A DNA stretch of 64,000 bases from Deroplatys truncata (GCA_030765065.1 CM060990.1:213753290-213817289), one strand, 5' to 3'; shown: positions 1-12,540, counted from the first letter of the stretch. Made by a program: numbers and translations. Notes: generated by a model not told the origin, from the sequence alone.

Positions 1-344
1 GAAATTGCTGCCATTTCTCAGAGGGAACTGGAGCGTGTAATGGTCAATTTCCTAAGAGGTGTCAGAAATGCTTAAACAATGAAGGGAGGCACTTTGAACA
101 TCTTCTGGCTTGATATATGTGAGCACAAGTGATTAGTTTTTGTTTCTTTGTTAGAAACAACTTACGCGACAAACCGTAGTATATTTACTGCGAACGTGCT
201 GTCACCCACTCCTCATGCACAGCAAGTAGTACTGCTGGCTGGCTAAGAGCCACGAAACCTGTTCTGCTTTATTCCTTTGATATGTACTTTCTTATTAGTA
301 TGGTAATTTTTTTAATGTGGCATATAGAAATTTAGGATAGTTCT

Positions 345-835
345 TTTGTCTTAACCTCTCAAACAGATGAGGCCACTATAAATTATCAAAGGCACCAGAA
401 ATGTCCACTAAGATTCCAATACTTTATTCAGCTTTTTAAGTTTTAACTGTACTTATCAGTTGATTTAAGACATCCTCGGATGAAAAGCCCCTTCTAAAGC
501 CAAATTACTTTTCATTTAAACCTAACATAATTCTATATTCTCTTGCATGTTAGTTGTTGAAATATTTTTCCCAAGGTGTTCAACAAACATATTTGTCTAT
601 ATGATTTAGGTTCTTTAGGAACTTTATCTAAATTTTTCTTCAAAATGATAGCTCTGACCTCCTTCCAGCTGAGTGGAAAGTGACTTTGCCATATACAGTC
701 GAGTAATTTAAATAAGAATGGTGTGATTTTATCTTCTAAATGTACTAATACTTCACTGCTAATACCAACTGGACCAGCGCCTTATTCTTCTTTAAACTTC
801 TTATGACAAGTTTAAGGGGGGATGATGGGTGAAAT
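345..835 (-). mobile_element. Decayed LINE reverse-transcriptase fragment (R1/I/Jockey-like)
   Basis: Read on the minus strand, the stretch carries remnants of the amino-terminal part of a LINE reverse transcriptase. AGPVGI near 769-782 corresponds to the usual APGPDGI motif. SYRQICLLNTLGKIF lies near 600-640. A decayed FGFRRG-like block follows near 490-520, and DISGAFDN near 375-400 covers the first catalytic aspartate region. The DISGAFDN wording is typical of the R1/I/Jockey group. Several frames are needed to follow it and stops are present, so it is dead. No endonuclease, tail or target duplication was found. It lies in the intron downstream of the last visible Rpn7 exon. Confidence 0.7.
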
Positions 836-840
836 TTCTA

Positions 841-3800
841 TTTTGCACAATTTTAAAGGTGCATACCTAATTTTTGTACACACATGAAATTCATTCCACA
901 TTTTCTTTTTAAAAAAAAGGTTGAAATTTTCGTTAGAAAACCAGAAACTCATTTAGAAAAACTTTACACATGGGTTTTGTAATATCTTAACTGTAAGGAA
1001 AATTAAAAAGAAAAATATGACCTGCATAACAAAAATTTCAATATTTTTGCAGTCACTACACACATTTCATTTTTTATCTAAAAAAGTACTAAGTTAATCC
1101 TGAATTCCATGTTTTTTTGTTATGCCTTATACAATGTACAGTAAAAATTTCAGCCCTCTAACACATCTTAAGCAACAGCCCAGTAACCAGTGTCAGTGAG
1201 CAGTTGCTAGGGAGAAGGTTGAGGAAAACTATTTTTTATTTATACAAAATTGAGTAAATGCTTAGAATTGCCAAGTTTTGAGCAACTGCTTGCTTTCATT
1301 CACACCAACCATTAATCCATATATTAATTATGTATTAATCCATACTTATGCAGAAATAACTTTACATCAATTAGGTTTTCATAAATTAATTTTAATTATT
1401 AAACTACAAAATGGGAAACCTTTGTAAGGCTACTGTTAAAGATCAAGTTTGGCTCATTTTTGCTTCTATTTTATGAATGAAATGTGCCATTAAGGAAGTG
1501 AAGCATGAAATCCATTTGGAATTTACACTTCTTCATTACTATTTAAAAAAGGTAAATTGAAGAATTTGTTTTTTCTCTGCACCCTCATTGTAAGGTACTT
1601 TTGGTGTCCCTCATGAAGCTGTCCAGCTCTGCTTAAAATACACATAATTTTGAAAGTAAATTAAACTTCTGAGATTACTTTACTATGCAGGGCCAACTCT
1701 CCAGTGCAATATCTAGCCTTAATTAGGAGGAAGTATCAGTGTAGAGAATATTCAACCATATGAGAATGAGTGTAATTGTCCTAAAACACCTTTGAATATC
1801 CTCCTTTCTTTTGCATCATAACATAACACATTAGCAGGAATGGCTTCCTTTACATTATTTTATAGAATATTACTTGGGTTTAATACCTGCTATTATTGCT
1901 GAAATACAGTCCACGAATGACATGGATGATTAATAACACGGAATAGAGGCCCACATTGGACACTGTCTTTAAATTGAGAGGGGGAGAGAAGTCTTCATCA
2001 CTTCTAAATGCATTTATTCTACAACCTTCCAACATTAGTTTAACATTTTGATGCTTACTACAAATGCACACACTATAAGTGCCACTTACACTGCCAGGAC
2101 ACAGTTCTTTGGTCGCAATTTACGGAACTTGGATAGTCCTATTTTCAACTCTTTAATGGTTTATACACTTCTTTAAGATTTCCTTAACACCAAACGCTTC
2201 TGTTTATGAACTTCCATTTTCCTTCATAGAAACAAAATCCTTTCTCCCGGTCAAACAGCAACTAATGTCTGCTATAGAATTCTTTCACACAAATCATGTG
2301 CGTCTTCATGGTTTGCCCAGGAGTAGGATTAGGTTGCTAATATACCACTTTCCTTTCCTAATTGTTTGCTTTTTGCACTAAATAGTTTGAAAATCCATAT
2401 TCTTTTTCAATCTGTCAAATGCTGCAACTCTTTGGCAGAACTGTCAATATTTGAATTTTTTCACTATTTATGAGACTGGTTTGAAATCTATCTTTCGGTT
2501 GGTTCATAATTTCTTATTCAACACTTATTCCACAATTACCTTCCCTTTCCTGATTGGGAGATAAATAAAGTTGCTTTAGTATCTCAGTAACTTATGAAGT
2601 CAATGAACTAGGTTACTGTCCGTGCATATAGTTCTTTGCTTAGGACAAACTTGAAACCGACACATCTGTTATTGGCCCTCATATTTGTGATAGTATTTTC
2701 CTACACTTACCACATATTTTTTGTCCTATGTTTATATCACTAATCTTCTGAACCATTCATGTTTGGACATTTTGCAAATCTTTCTTAGACCTCTTATGTC
2801 CATCTTCCTCAACAGGATTACAGCAATAAAGTATATTTATGAAATCCATCTCTTTGACAACTCTTTTATAAGCAAAAATATTATCTCAGAGGTATTTTCA
2901 CTCAAAATATTTACATTACCTTAAAGTCTTTTAGCATACACATAGTAAATAGCAGCACTTCACTTATAGTCAATTAATTTCTATGAGTTGCATAATCATA
3001 TACTGTGATTGATTATAAGAATGCATGCTATTTAATTGGTCATAATATGAAATGTGCTTTTGTGATTACAAAATGTTTGGAATATTCTATACAGTGACTT
3101 CAATTTATGATTTTAAATTTGCGACTGTTAATGGCAGAGTGGCCTAAATAATGTTTAGATAAAAGTACATTTGATCAAAATCGATTATTAACCAATTGAA
3201 GGAATCTTTAAAATGAAAGCTCAGATGTTTATGTATGGAACAATTAACAATATCTCATATTTCCTGAATCTGAATTTGATATTCTGACAAACAATAGAGA
3301 AATATTAAAATCAATTTCTTTTTTCAGATATTTTTGAGATTACATGTTTTGAGTAATTCAAGTTCAAAGGTTAAACCATATGACCTTGAAAGCTATAAAA
3401 GTAAAAATATAGTTGTGTTATCATTTGAAAAGTACTCTTACCAGCTTGCGATGAATACCACTCTCAACTCTGTGAAACAATTAGCACAAAAATTACGTTC
3501 ATTAATGGAATGGGTTTGCAGGAATTTTTCTGTTTTCTGCTACACGGTGAACTACTGTACCTCATAAAGTAGATAGCTTAAATGACTACAATTTGGTACA
3601 TTTCATATCTCTATAGTGTCTATACACTCATCAAATTTCATGGAAGTCAAAAGGGGTAAGGTTGAAAATTGTGCTTACTGTATTGATTTGGTATGGAATG
3701 ACTCTCTTTAGACATTAAGATCAATGAGCTCAGAGATAAACGGCATCAACCACAGTAACAGGGGTCCTGGCTACGAGTTATTTGGAGAGTAATATAGGAG

Positions 3801-4627
3801 AAGGAAGGTATGAGGTAAAGAGGAAAATTAAAAAAGGCATTATTCACTTCCACCAGATGGCATACCAGGCCTTCTATCTGTGAGTCTTGGTGAGAGCTAT
3901 GCCGCTAATGACTTTTGGGTCTTGCCCACTTCCCTTTATACTGCGAAATGGGGCTCATAGTCAGAAGGCATGACCAGAGCACAGTGGCACCATCTCTGTT
4001 TTACTTCTTTAACTATCTGTACACTGGTGCCTTTGAGGACTTTGTTTACGAAACTGACTACACTATAATTCACGACAATTACAGATAATCTGCAACAGTA
4101 AGCATTTCTACCAGCATACAGGGTGATGCCAGCTGGCACTTCCAGGTGTAATGTTCGCAGCCAATGAATTTGCCTTTGATGGATTTTAATTACTGACCTA
4201 CTATATAGCCTTTTCTATTGTTTCAGCATCACCACTGGCTCCCAGTATTTGCTACGCTACAGTCCAACAAACTTTAAGAAGTTATGCTCAATGAACTTAA
4301 TTTACATGGTTTCCTTAATTATATTATCCCAATAACCATTAGCTCTGTCAATGATGGCAATCTATTCAAAGAGAATTCTGTGCAATTACCTGATGCAATT
4401 TTTATAAGAATTCCTTTCAGTATATTATGTCTCACCTTTTTTGGGTGATGTGTGAGTGGAAGGCCATGGATTCATATTAGTTAAAAGCTTGACTTTGTAC
4501 CATGGTCATGGGATTATAATTAAGAAAATAAAGCAATCAACAGTAGTTTTTATAACAAATGACTTCTCAACTCCATACAAAAGCAACTTGTAACTAAATA
4601 TAACAATGCTATAAAATGCATACCCAC
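841..4627. other. Intronic DNA without recognisable genes
   Basis: AT-rich intron of Rpn7 downstream of exon 4628-4736. I searched the minus strand for the next Rpn7 exon (the part equivalent to VVEQEMKKDW and the PCI domain) and did not find it. A minus-strand open stretch at 3936-4139 reads as unassigned sequence and may be chance or an unknown repeat. Confidence 0.5.
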
Positions 4628-4736
4628 CAAGATGTTTGAAGAAATCTGCATACTGACAATTGTACAGAGAAAAAAGATAATCCTTAACATCCTGGTTTGT
4701 GTGAAGAACTTCTAATATCTCTGAGCCTTTTATTAT
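4628..4736 (-). CDS. Rpn7: Rpn7/PSMD6 proteasome lid subunit, internal exon
   Basis: Internal exon of the 26S proteasome regulatory subunit Rpn7 (PSMD6), a scaffold protein of the lid that helps place the deubiquitinase Rpn11. It reads [20 protein letters not shown], then [16 protein letters not shown], matching human PSMD6 roughly residues 240-275 (VIKGAEILEVLH...FFQSL, from memory). The acceptor is a good tttccctttcag at 4737-4748 and the donor is GTGGGT starting at 4627. It is 109 nt long, begins in phase 0 directly after the previous exon's LRDK and ends after one base of a codon. The previous exon is 35 kb away at 39981-40200. The rest of the PCI domain is not in the window. Confidence 0.93.
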
Positions 4737-5132
4737 CTGAAAGGGAAACAGAAAAGGAATATAAAGCATCAAAGCATAAGTATCAAAATTGGAAGTAATA
4801 CTGAGAAGTGGGATATACTCAAATTAATATTGCCTTTGACAAGCATCTGGAGATAAAGTAAACTTAGTTACCACTGGACATATAAGGCTAGATCTATCTA
4901 ATACTTTGCACAATCGTCTTCAGATGTCAGCAGTATGCAAAGATGCCATTTATAGCCAGTTAGAACATGTTTAATGGGAATTCTCAGCCACAAGTTTATG
5001 AGATTGTACACATGTGCGAGTAGTTCCACTTTTTTAGAATTGCTTGTATGATATGGAAAGGTGGCATCGAAACGTAAACTGACAGATGTTCAATGGATTC
5101 AATGATGATTCTTCTTACTTCAGTTATTTGGC

Positions 5133-5133
<1 letters not shown>

Positions 5134-5163
<30 letters not shown>

Positions 5164-5178
5164 AAGAAGAAGAAGAAA
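5134..5178. repeat. (AAG)15 microsatellite
   Basis: Uninterrupted trinucleotide run of about 45 bases. It produces poly-Arg and poly-Phe shadow reading frames on the two strands that are not genes. Confidence 0.97.
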
Positions 5179-5870
5179 TCAATATATAAAGCAGATCTGC
5201 AAGCTGGGTGCAACAACGGCTCAAGTGATGACAATGATAAGCAACCAAATTTGTAGGCATTGCATGCTGTTACAGATGCCAGTACTTTGACAAGCCCATT
5301 TCCATCCAGATAAGTATTTAAAACTTTATCCCACAAAGAAAACCTCTGTAGAGTGAATCTGTGAATACGTAATACCAATGTTTATATGTACACAAGTTAT
5401 AGCACACAGATCCTTTTTGCACACAGCATCTTAATGATTTTCTTCAAAATTAGCATTAAGTCTAGTATGATAGCTTATATTTATACAATATTAGTTATAA
5501 TGTGCACGAGTAAGTGTAAACATACATGATTTTCAATCTTTATGTAATTTTTTTCAACTTTGCTAAATCTATCCCAAAACTCTTCTCTGCAGGGGAAGGA
5601 TTAATAGTTGAGTATACACTTGATTGCTTCACTCAACATTTTATGTAGTAATGCTTTCTAGAAATGCTCTGTGTTTCCAAAGCTGTTTTCCACTGCCATA
5701 AGTCTTAGTGGTGTTTTGCATGGACTCTCTGAGATAACTCTATTGGAACTCTGATAAACTTGGGGGTCAGAACTTCAAAGTTCAGCAACACTGCATCATA
5801 TTCCATGCAAGTATTGTCTCATATATCAAATTGTTTAGGTCATATGAATTTTATTATACTGATGTTTTCT

Positions 5871-6117
5871 TTGTCATAGTCTTATATAATGGTTTCAGCA
5901 GAGAGATAACCACTGTGTTGAAGCTTGCTGGAACCAAGGATAGGTAGGCAGCAACTCACAGGTTGGGAGTTATTGCAATCAGGATAAAAGAATCTGTAGT
6001 GTTAACAAGTAGGTTAAGGGTTAGTAGTAGAGCTGACTGAATGTAATTATACTATGTATATGTATTTTGATAGATATGGTGAAATAAATTATCTTATCTT
6101 ATCTTGTCATAGTCTTA
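5871..6117 (+). mobile_element. Short non-LTR retroinsertion with 14-bp target duplications
   Basis: The 14-mer TTGTCATAGTCTTA occurs at 5871-5884 and again at 6104-6117. Between them lie 219 bases ending in AAATAAATTATC repeats, a (TTATC)n-type tail. This is the signature of a 5'-truncated LINE, or a SINE using its machinery, inserted in the plus orientation. No coding part survives, so the family cannot be named. The exact duplications suggest a fairly recent insertion. Confidence 0.8.
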
Positions 6118-6644
6118 CTCCTTAAGAGTGCTGCTAATGTTGATCTTTCAATTTATTTGTATATGTTTTACTTAAAATGCTCTTTTAACTGGATTCCTTC
6201 TAATTTATCCTATGTAGATTCAGTTGCAATTTTCACCACCGATATTGTATAATTATTGTGGATTTCTCGGAGGGTGGCACTTTTTCTAACTTATGAATCT
6301 GTTATTTGCTTTATGCAGTGTTTGTTCTGTGATGCTAAAACTATGCCAGTATTCTCTGAAGGATTTTTTGAAATTCATGATAGCCCACGCATGTTGAGAA
6401 TTATTCCCTAGGTTGCAAGTTGTTTATCTTCGCTGAAGAGAAACTGAATATGAGAAAGAATCTGCACAAATATAAAAAGCACAGAAAATAATGACCAGCA
6501 CATAAATACATATGAAATTACAGATAAAAGAAACACACACTGCAACTGTAACTGCACTTGTAACTAAGAAAACAAAAAAATTTAAAACTATTTACTTACT
6601 ACTTACAGAGTAAGCAGAAACTCCAAAGCGCTAACAGATTACAT

Positions 6645-6965
6645 TTATTTTTGTGGGGCATCACTGCCAAGTGATTAGACCGCTTGCCTCTCACTACGGC
6701 ATCCCTGGTCCAATCCCAGGAACCCACATGTGGAATTTGTGGTGGACAAAGCAGCATCTGGGCAGGTTTTCTCCAGGTTCTCCAGTTTCCTCCGCCATGT
6801 TTCATTCCATGGTGCTACGTCATCACCTTCCTATCTTTCATCTGCATCTATCATCCACTTCCTCACTCATTCCAGGCGTGTGGCCTACCACCCACCCTGT
6901 CTCTCACTCTCTGATCCATAGGCCCTCTGCCCCCCCCCCAACAAGGCATCTGCCCCGGGCATTGA
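6645..6965 (+). mobile_element. tRNA-derived SINE (probable)
   Basis: The left end looks like a tRNA-type pol III promoter. An A-box-like stretch (AAGTGATTAGACCGCTTGCC) near 6669-6688 is followed 20-30 bases later by GGTCCAATCCC, close to the B-box consensus GGTTCRANYCC. A body rich in TTCTCCAG and TTTCCTCC follows, GC-richer than its surroundings. A run of nine or ten C bases lies near 6931. The 3' end and target duplications were not resolved. Long open frames crossing this region are not genes. Confidence 0.6.
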
Positions 6966-7273
6966 CGTATGTCCTAGAGAGTGTGAGTTCTCAGTTCAAG
7001 TGGGCGTTAAGGAGGGAAGGCTCTGACCCAGTTGGATTGTTCCCGCCTTGTAGTTTTAGTGTTATTTTTAACACCATACAGTATAAACACAGTGTAAAAA
7101 CCTCAGATCCAACAAGTCAGGAATGTACTGCCATCCAAGAAATGCAGAATATACAAAATCAATTTAGGACTGCAACAAAATCTAAGTTAGAAAAACTGAA
7201 GAACACAATAACTTGGTTAAAAGAACACCTAGGCACACCAGATACACAAAAATTGAAGTATCAGAGGAGCAGT

Positions 7274-7480
7274 GCACTTCTGGAACAACAAAGAAAATTA
7301 AGTCTACTTAATAAAATCATTACACTGAACTAATGAACTGTATACCTGGGAGAATATTTATATAACAACATATGAAGCACTTCTGGAACAACAAAGAAAA
7401 TTGAGTCTACCTAAAAAATCGTTACAATGAACTAGTGAACTGTATAGATGGGAGAATATTTATATAATGATATATGAAGC
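7274..7480. repeat. Direct tandem duplication, about 103-bp unit
   Basis: Two adjacent copies begin with GCACTTCTGGAACAACAAAG at 7274 and 7377 and run through GGGAGAATATTTATATAA. They differ at scattered positions, so the duplication is not new. An upstream plus-strand open frame ends in the first copy. It is lysine- and glutamine-rich, and I do not recognise it as a gene. Confidence 0.85.
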
Positions 7481-7841
7481 AGTGTAAATGAGTTCTGAGG
7501 TTTTCACTAAAGACAATCGGGTATAAGAATTCATCAATGCCCAAGAGAGAGATTTGATTTTAATGCCTGCACAAAATATCTAAAACACGTCTGGCAGTTA
7601 CGAAACAGCTGAAGATACAGACATGTCTATAAAATATGTTGTATGCAATTAATGGGTTTAGTGAAGCAATTAAATGCACATTCAATGCATAATTATAATT
7701 AACAATGCTTTAAAGTAATACATGGTCAATTTTGGAAAGTGCTCCAAAACTTTCAGAGGCTGCTAACCTGCAGCTGTTTGCTGAGCATAATTAGCTCTGA
7801 GCAGGTGGGGAGACATGAAACGAAGCATACTGTGAAATGTA

Positions 7842-8274
7842 CAGTACACAAGAACCTTGTTTATCCAGCCCTTGTTAATCAGGATTTCTGGATTATCCAG
7901 ATTGATTTTTTGCTTACTTTTTCACCGCAAAAATATGTGCATTCTTTAATACATATGAATGTATATGGCTCTAAAGTTGGCACTGCAGATAGCAAAGAGA
8001 TCGATGTGGATTGTGTGCTTCAATATAACAATAAGTACTGTTACCGTAGTCAGCATCACAGAACAATAAATCTAAACTGTGTAAGATTAAGTTTTATTTG
8101 TTTTTATAGCAGTTCTGATAGTGATTGTAGATGTCTCATCTGAATGGTTTTCAATTCTTTCCTCTTCTGCTTTTGCAGTGATACCAATTTCACTATCACA
8201 TTCATTTAATAGTTTGTTTGTGGATTATCTAGATTTTTGTTAATTCAGATTATCTCCGGTCCCACCTAGTTCTG
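7842..8274. mobile_element. Pogo/Tigger-like non-autonomous element (MITE)
   Basis: Both ends carry the GATTATCC-type motif typical of pogo-family termini in inverted orientation. The left end begins CAGTACACAAGAACC, then TTTATCC and GGATTTCTGGATTATCC. The right end, reverse-complemented, begins CAGAACTAGGTGGGACCGG, then AATCTGAATTAAC and GATAATCC. Each is flanked by TA (7840-7841, 8275-8276), the pogo/mariner target duplication. The 433-bp body encodes no transposase; the long open frame across it is a shadow. Confidence 0.6.
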
Positions 8275-8289
8275 TATAAATGAAGTTCT

Positions 8290-8760
8290 TGTATACTTAG
8301 CTCCTACAGCAGGTGCTTGTAGTCCCTTAACTTGTCTGTGCTTAAAATTCCAATGACTCTCTGCAGTTCGTCTTCAGAAATTAATGCTATTTTGTGGTTT
8401 TTTTTGTTGTTTGTTTTTTTAAATCGTTCTTCAGGGTAAATGTGTAATCTGAACACACCATCTTTCAACTTTCCACAGAGATAAAGTTGCTACACTTCTA
8501 CCACCTTCTGTTAAGATGTATGCAAGCACAATGCATTTCATAACATGCTTTCCTTTATGCCAGCCCATCTGTCCAGAGAAGGGGTCTGCATTTTAGTGAA
8601 AACAACTGGCCATGACTCAGCTAGCTTCTTACAGTTGACCATCGAAGTGAATGTGCAGAGAATTGCATACCCATCAGGCTCAGCTTCTTTGCTCCCTTGT
8701 TTCTCTGTCCGAAGCACTTCTCTTGATCGAAAGCTCAGTTGACTTGGTTTCCATGGTTAA
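8290..8760 (-). other. Unassigned protein-like minus-strand stretch
   Basis: Several minus-strand segments read as plausible protein in shifting frames, for example VFTKMQTPSLDRWAG near 8580-8630 and ISEDELQRVIGILSTDKLRD near 8310-8390. I cannot name the family. It may be a decayed retrocopy or transposon gene adjoining the pogo-type MITE. Stops interrupt it. Confidence 0.3.
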
Positions 8761-8936
8761 CCGTAGGTAAATCAGCAGACACGGCTAGTCAGAACAATGA
8801 TGGTGCCTGGACTGTATAGGTGAATGAAGCAAAGGTGATGACTGAAGAATGGTTAACTTTTTACTTGCTCAGTAGCAAATGTGCAGCCTTTTTCAGCTAG
8901 ACTCCATTACTTTTGACAGTTATTTTGGGCTGCTCA

Positions 8937-8940
<4 letters not shown>

Positions 8941-8988
<48 letters not shown>
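8941..8988. repeat. (AT)24 microsatellite
   Basis: Perfect alternating AT run of 48 bases. Confidence 0.98.
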
Positions 8989-8991
<3 letters not shown>

Positions 8992-9214
8992 ATTACTATC
9001 TCTACAGCCTTCCTATGATAGGTAAAGGAAGTATTGTATTCCATCCAAAAATTTCATATTGAAGTTTTACTGGAAATACATATTTTGAGGTCTCTGAATC
9101 CAAAGAAGAATTTTAAGAGGAGGGTTATGGTATGGTGGGGTGGAGTGGGGTGGGGTACATGCACAGCATAACAGTAAAACGTAAAGTCGGATACCAATAT
9201 TTTATTTAAGACTA

Positions 9215-9445
9215 ACGTCTTCCAAGGATGTAACACTAAGGTTTTCATGAAATCCCCCCCCCCACGCCCAAACTACTCTTTACTTGGAAGAACAGATTTA
9301 TTTTCTCAAAAACTGTGATTTTGATTAAAAAGCCATATGCTTGAGATACCAACACAACAAATAACATGTATATCTTGAATTTTCTGGAAATAGCTTATGA
9401 ACTCCACTTTACTCTTAGTGGATTGTATGTTAACTTGAAAACAAG
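9215..9445 (+). repeat. Poly-C-bearing interspersed repeat, copy 1
   Basis: Contains a run of about ten C followed by GCCCAAACTACTCTTTAC, then TTTATTTTCTCAAAAA, TTTTGATTAAA and ATATCTTGAATTTTCTGG. The same ordered blocks recur in reverse orientation at about 26975-27250, and partly at 27330-27550. A short open frame through it resembles the frame in the other copies only because the DNA is shared. I cannot assign it to a known family. Confidence 0.65.
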
Positions 9446-9889
9446 AGAGGCAAACAACTGGTTACAGAAAAAAAAAAAAAAATGTAGGTCTACAAAAGAA
9501 TATGTAATTTGTCTGAAATATATTTCTATTTCTACAATGTCAACAATTCCTTTTAAATATTTCATGTGGTGAGCATTTTAAATTTTGTGATACTCTTTTC
9601 TTCTTCTCACAGAAGCTTGGCGACAAAAATAACATCAGTTGAGTGGCTGTTCTACATTTTGCATCTAGGTGGTAATAGTTGTAGTTGTATGGGTAGTTTT
9701 TATAGTAGTGGCATTATTAATAATGATAGCAGCAATATATTAATATGTTTCATTATCATTAATGTTTATGAATATGAATATCATCTTTGTGTATGCAGAA
9801 CATATAAAAACAGTTATATCTCTTGCTTCTGTGCTAAATTACATAGAATGTGCACCATAAAATGCATTTCAACATAAGTCTTTTGGCTC

Positions 9890-11500
9890 TAGTATCTTGG
9901 AAAGGTTAGTATCGCAATATAGATGGGAGAATTATGGCAGAGGAAACATTAAAGCTGAAATTAGAGAGAAGCTCAATGAAATATTAATTTTGAAACAAAA
10001 TAATAATTCTAAAAGGGTAGTGTGGAGCAATTTCATGTTTGTGGTGAGCCCAGAAACACAGAAATCTGTAGAATACGTACAATGGACATTTTGTGAACCT
10101 TTCTCATTCTTCAAGTACTTCAGAAATGATAAGATACTGTAAAGTGGGTTGTAACAAAACAATAAATAAAGATGTGGGGCCCCCAACAAGTAGCAAGAAA
10201 CTTGTACTAGAAAAACTTGTGGATATGTGTGGAATGGATTTATTACGTTTCAATGTCTATGCTAAGCTGGGGTTTAAAATGTACACATAGGAAATGATAA
10301 ACATTGGAATGACTTACGGGAAGGTGGATGCAACTTCTACATTGCCGTATCCAAAGATAGCATCTAGAAAAATAAAAATACAGATAAATCTGTGCTGTTG
10401 TTATTCCAACTTTAATCAATTCAATGAAATAACATGTGTGCGCTTTGGATGCTGACCCATGGACCCATGGAACAAACACTTTCTGACCGTCACATAACAT
10501 TCCATAAATGAAGAATAGAATATAGATATAAATGTTATTACGATGGAATTTCCAGACATTTCAAAATCTGGAGAAAACATACGGTTAGAAATGGAGATCA
10601 GAATGTGTGGCATTGGCATTGAGAAGGAATATATGCAGTAGTGTGTGTTTGTTAGTAATCAGGGAGCAAACATAAAGAAGGCTCTTCAAAACTAACAGCA
10701 AATTCCTTGCCTTGATCACTACTTAAATACTGCACTTCAAAATACTTTCGATGAAGCCAAGTTTTTGCAACCTGAAGTTCCAGAGTTCTGCCCCTTTAAT
10801 ACAAGCAGCCAGAAGAGTGGCAGAATATTTGAAAAGGTCTGGAAGTTATTCATCTAAACTTAAATATGCACTGCATCATGAAGAAGTGATGCAGTGGAAC
10901 ACTGTGGTTTTGATGTTGCAAACAATCCAGTATCAAATTAGGAAGATAAAGTATCTACTAGAACCAAGGAGAAAGTCTATCTTCTCGAAAACAATGAAGA
11001 CAATATCTATGAACTTATATGTTTTTTATGCTTATTCAAGGAAGGTATTATAAATTTGGAGAGTGATATGCACACCTCTATTGAACGAGTGATACTGTGG
11101 CATAAATACATGTTGGGACATTGTGATTGTGAACCGACCAGCACTGACGGTGACAGTGAAATAATGACTAAGACAAAAGAAACAGCCAGGTTTTATGTTA
11201 CAGAAAAATGTAAGAATATATTTTTCTATATCAGGACTGTGACCTTCTCATTGCCATCTCAAGAAATTGTCAAAGAAGAAAAATCTAGGGGATATGATTA
11301 AGTCCAACGACTGTGCTCAGAAGTCTTATGCCAGGTTTCACCAACCATCATCAAGGCATTTGAAGATCGTCAAGCTGTTGAGCCACAAAAGCCAAAGTTC
11401 CGTTTCACCAATGTGTGTTATCATTTTGACTGTCAAATTTCTCAAACTTTTGAAGCACCATTTTCCTGCCTTCAAATCCTTGACGGTCTGTCAATTCTAG
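9890..11500 (+). pseudogene. hAT-superfamily transposase, decayed but nearly full length
   Basis: Successive plus-strand segments follow a hAT (hobo/Hermes-like) transposase in the right order. A BED-type zinc finger comes first at about 10015-10160 (VVWSNFMFVVSPETQKSVEY, then a Cys-X2-Cys pair and VGCNKT). The MCGMDLLRFNV block is near 10225-10255. The start of the catalytic core has INIGMTYGKVDATSTLPYPK at 10302-10361. VSNQGANIKKAL lies near 10650-10690, and CSDHYLNTALQNTFDEAKFL near 10710-10770. RRVAEYLKRSG and WNTVVLMLQTIQ fall at 10815-10935. ETARFYVTEKCKN, near the insertion domain, is at 11180-11220. At least five frame changes or stops break it. The C-terminal WW-type dimerisation block is missing here. 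Terminal repeats were not found. Confidence 0.8.
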
Positions 11501-11579
11501 TTTAAAGGTTATGTAAGCACTCCGAGAAACAGCATTGCTTTTATTTTCCTTTCAAGTGAACAGTGGATATTTATGATAT

Positions 11580-12540
11580 TGAAATGTTGTTCATCGAATT
11601 TATAAAAAACGTCCAGAATGTGCTGTTCAGGATAGAAATAACCATTTCTACGAAATGAATGATGTACAATTTGTGACTCGATACAGGTTATTAAAGGAGG
11701 TGGTACTGAAATAATTAAAAGAAACTGAACCGAGACTGGAATATCCTACGAAGAAATCTGCCTCTTCCACCGATCCAGTCATCTATAACACTAAGATATT
11801 TCAACACAGGGTCATTCCACATTGTTAATGGTGACTGCAACGGCATTTAAAAACACATGGTTTGCAGATACATGAAGAAAGTATCAGAAACAATTGCTTT
11901 TCTATGGTCACAGTATTTCAAGTTTCCAGAAGGTGAAGAGGCTACAGCAGGGACCCAAGAATGTTGTGAAATTGCAAATTTCCCTGGCATTGTAGGCACC
12001 ATTGACTGTACCCATGTGCCCATCGTCACCTGATGGGCATAATGCTGAGGTATACTGAAACAGGAAGTCATATTTTTTGCTTAATATTCAGACAGTTTGC
12101 AATGCAAGCTTACTAATTACTAATATTGTGGCATGCTGGCCCGGTTCTGTCCATGACAGATTTATATTTGACAATAATCGATTGAGGATGTTGCTTGAGA
12201 CAGGGAGACTACATGGTATTCTACTTGGTGACAATGGTTATCAATTGACTCAATAACGCCTTTCCTGAACTGCAGAAACTACAGCCACAATAATTACAAT
12301 CAAGGCCATATTGGGACTAGAAACACAATGGAAAGGCAATATGGAGTCTGAACTGTTGAAGGTTCCCAATATTAGCTTTAGGGCTGAGAATGGCAATGGA
12401 AACTTGGCTTGGTGTGATAGTAGCCACTGCTGTGCTCCATAACATTGGAATGCAAACTAAAGAAACTGAGTCACCATAGGATCTCATCTTACAGGAATTT
12501 CTGCTAAGAAAAAGGGAGCAGGAGAGGAATTAGCTTCTCT
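11580..12540 (+). pseudogene. PIF/Harbinger transposase (HARBI1-like), decayed
   Basis: Plus-strand remnant of the DDE nuclease of a PIF/Harbinger transposon. Segments in order: NDVQFVTRYRLLKEVVL near 11655-11710; KFPWHCRHH-type sequence, which in the adjacent frame reads FPGIVGTIDCTHVPI (first catalytic Asp) near 11981-12025; MLRYTETGSH at 12041-12070; SVHDRFIFDNNRLRMLLETG (second Asp region) near 12150-12210; LLGDNGYQLT near 12225-12255; ERQYGVW near 12330-12350 (third acidic residue region). Several frameshifts and stops break it. It is convergent with a spliced Myb/SANT-like gene on the minus strand (12811-18100), the usual two-gene layout of Harbinger elements. Confidence 0.85.

Noticed and set aside
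3936-4139. 67-codon minus-strand open frame as the next Rpn7 exon
   Set aside because: Its sequence does not match the expected VVEQEMKKDW or PCI region and no suitable splice sites bound it.
5093-5378. Open frames with long Arg or Phe runs on both strands
   Set aside because: They are translations of the (AAG)15 microsatellite.
6653-7333. 226-codon plus-strand open frame
   Set aside because: It runs through a SINE-like body and unrelated sequence; no family resemblance and no gene structure.
7739-8143. 134-codon open frame
   Set aside because: It crosses the left end of a pogo-type MITE whose terminal motif explains the sequence.
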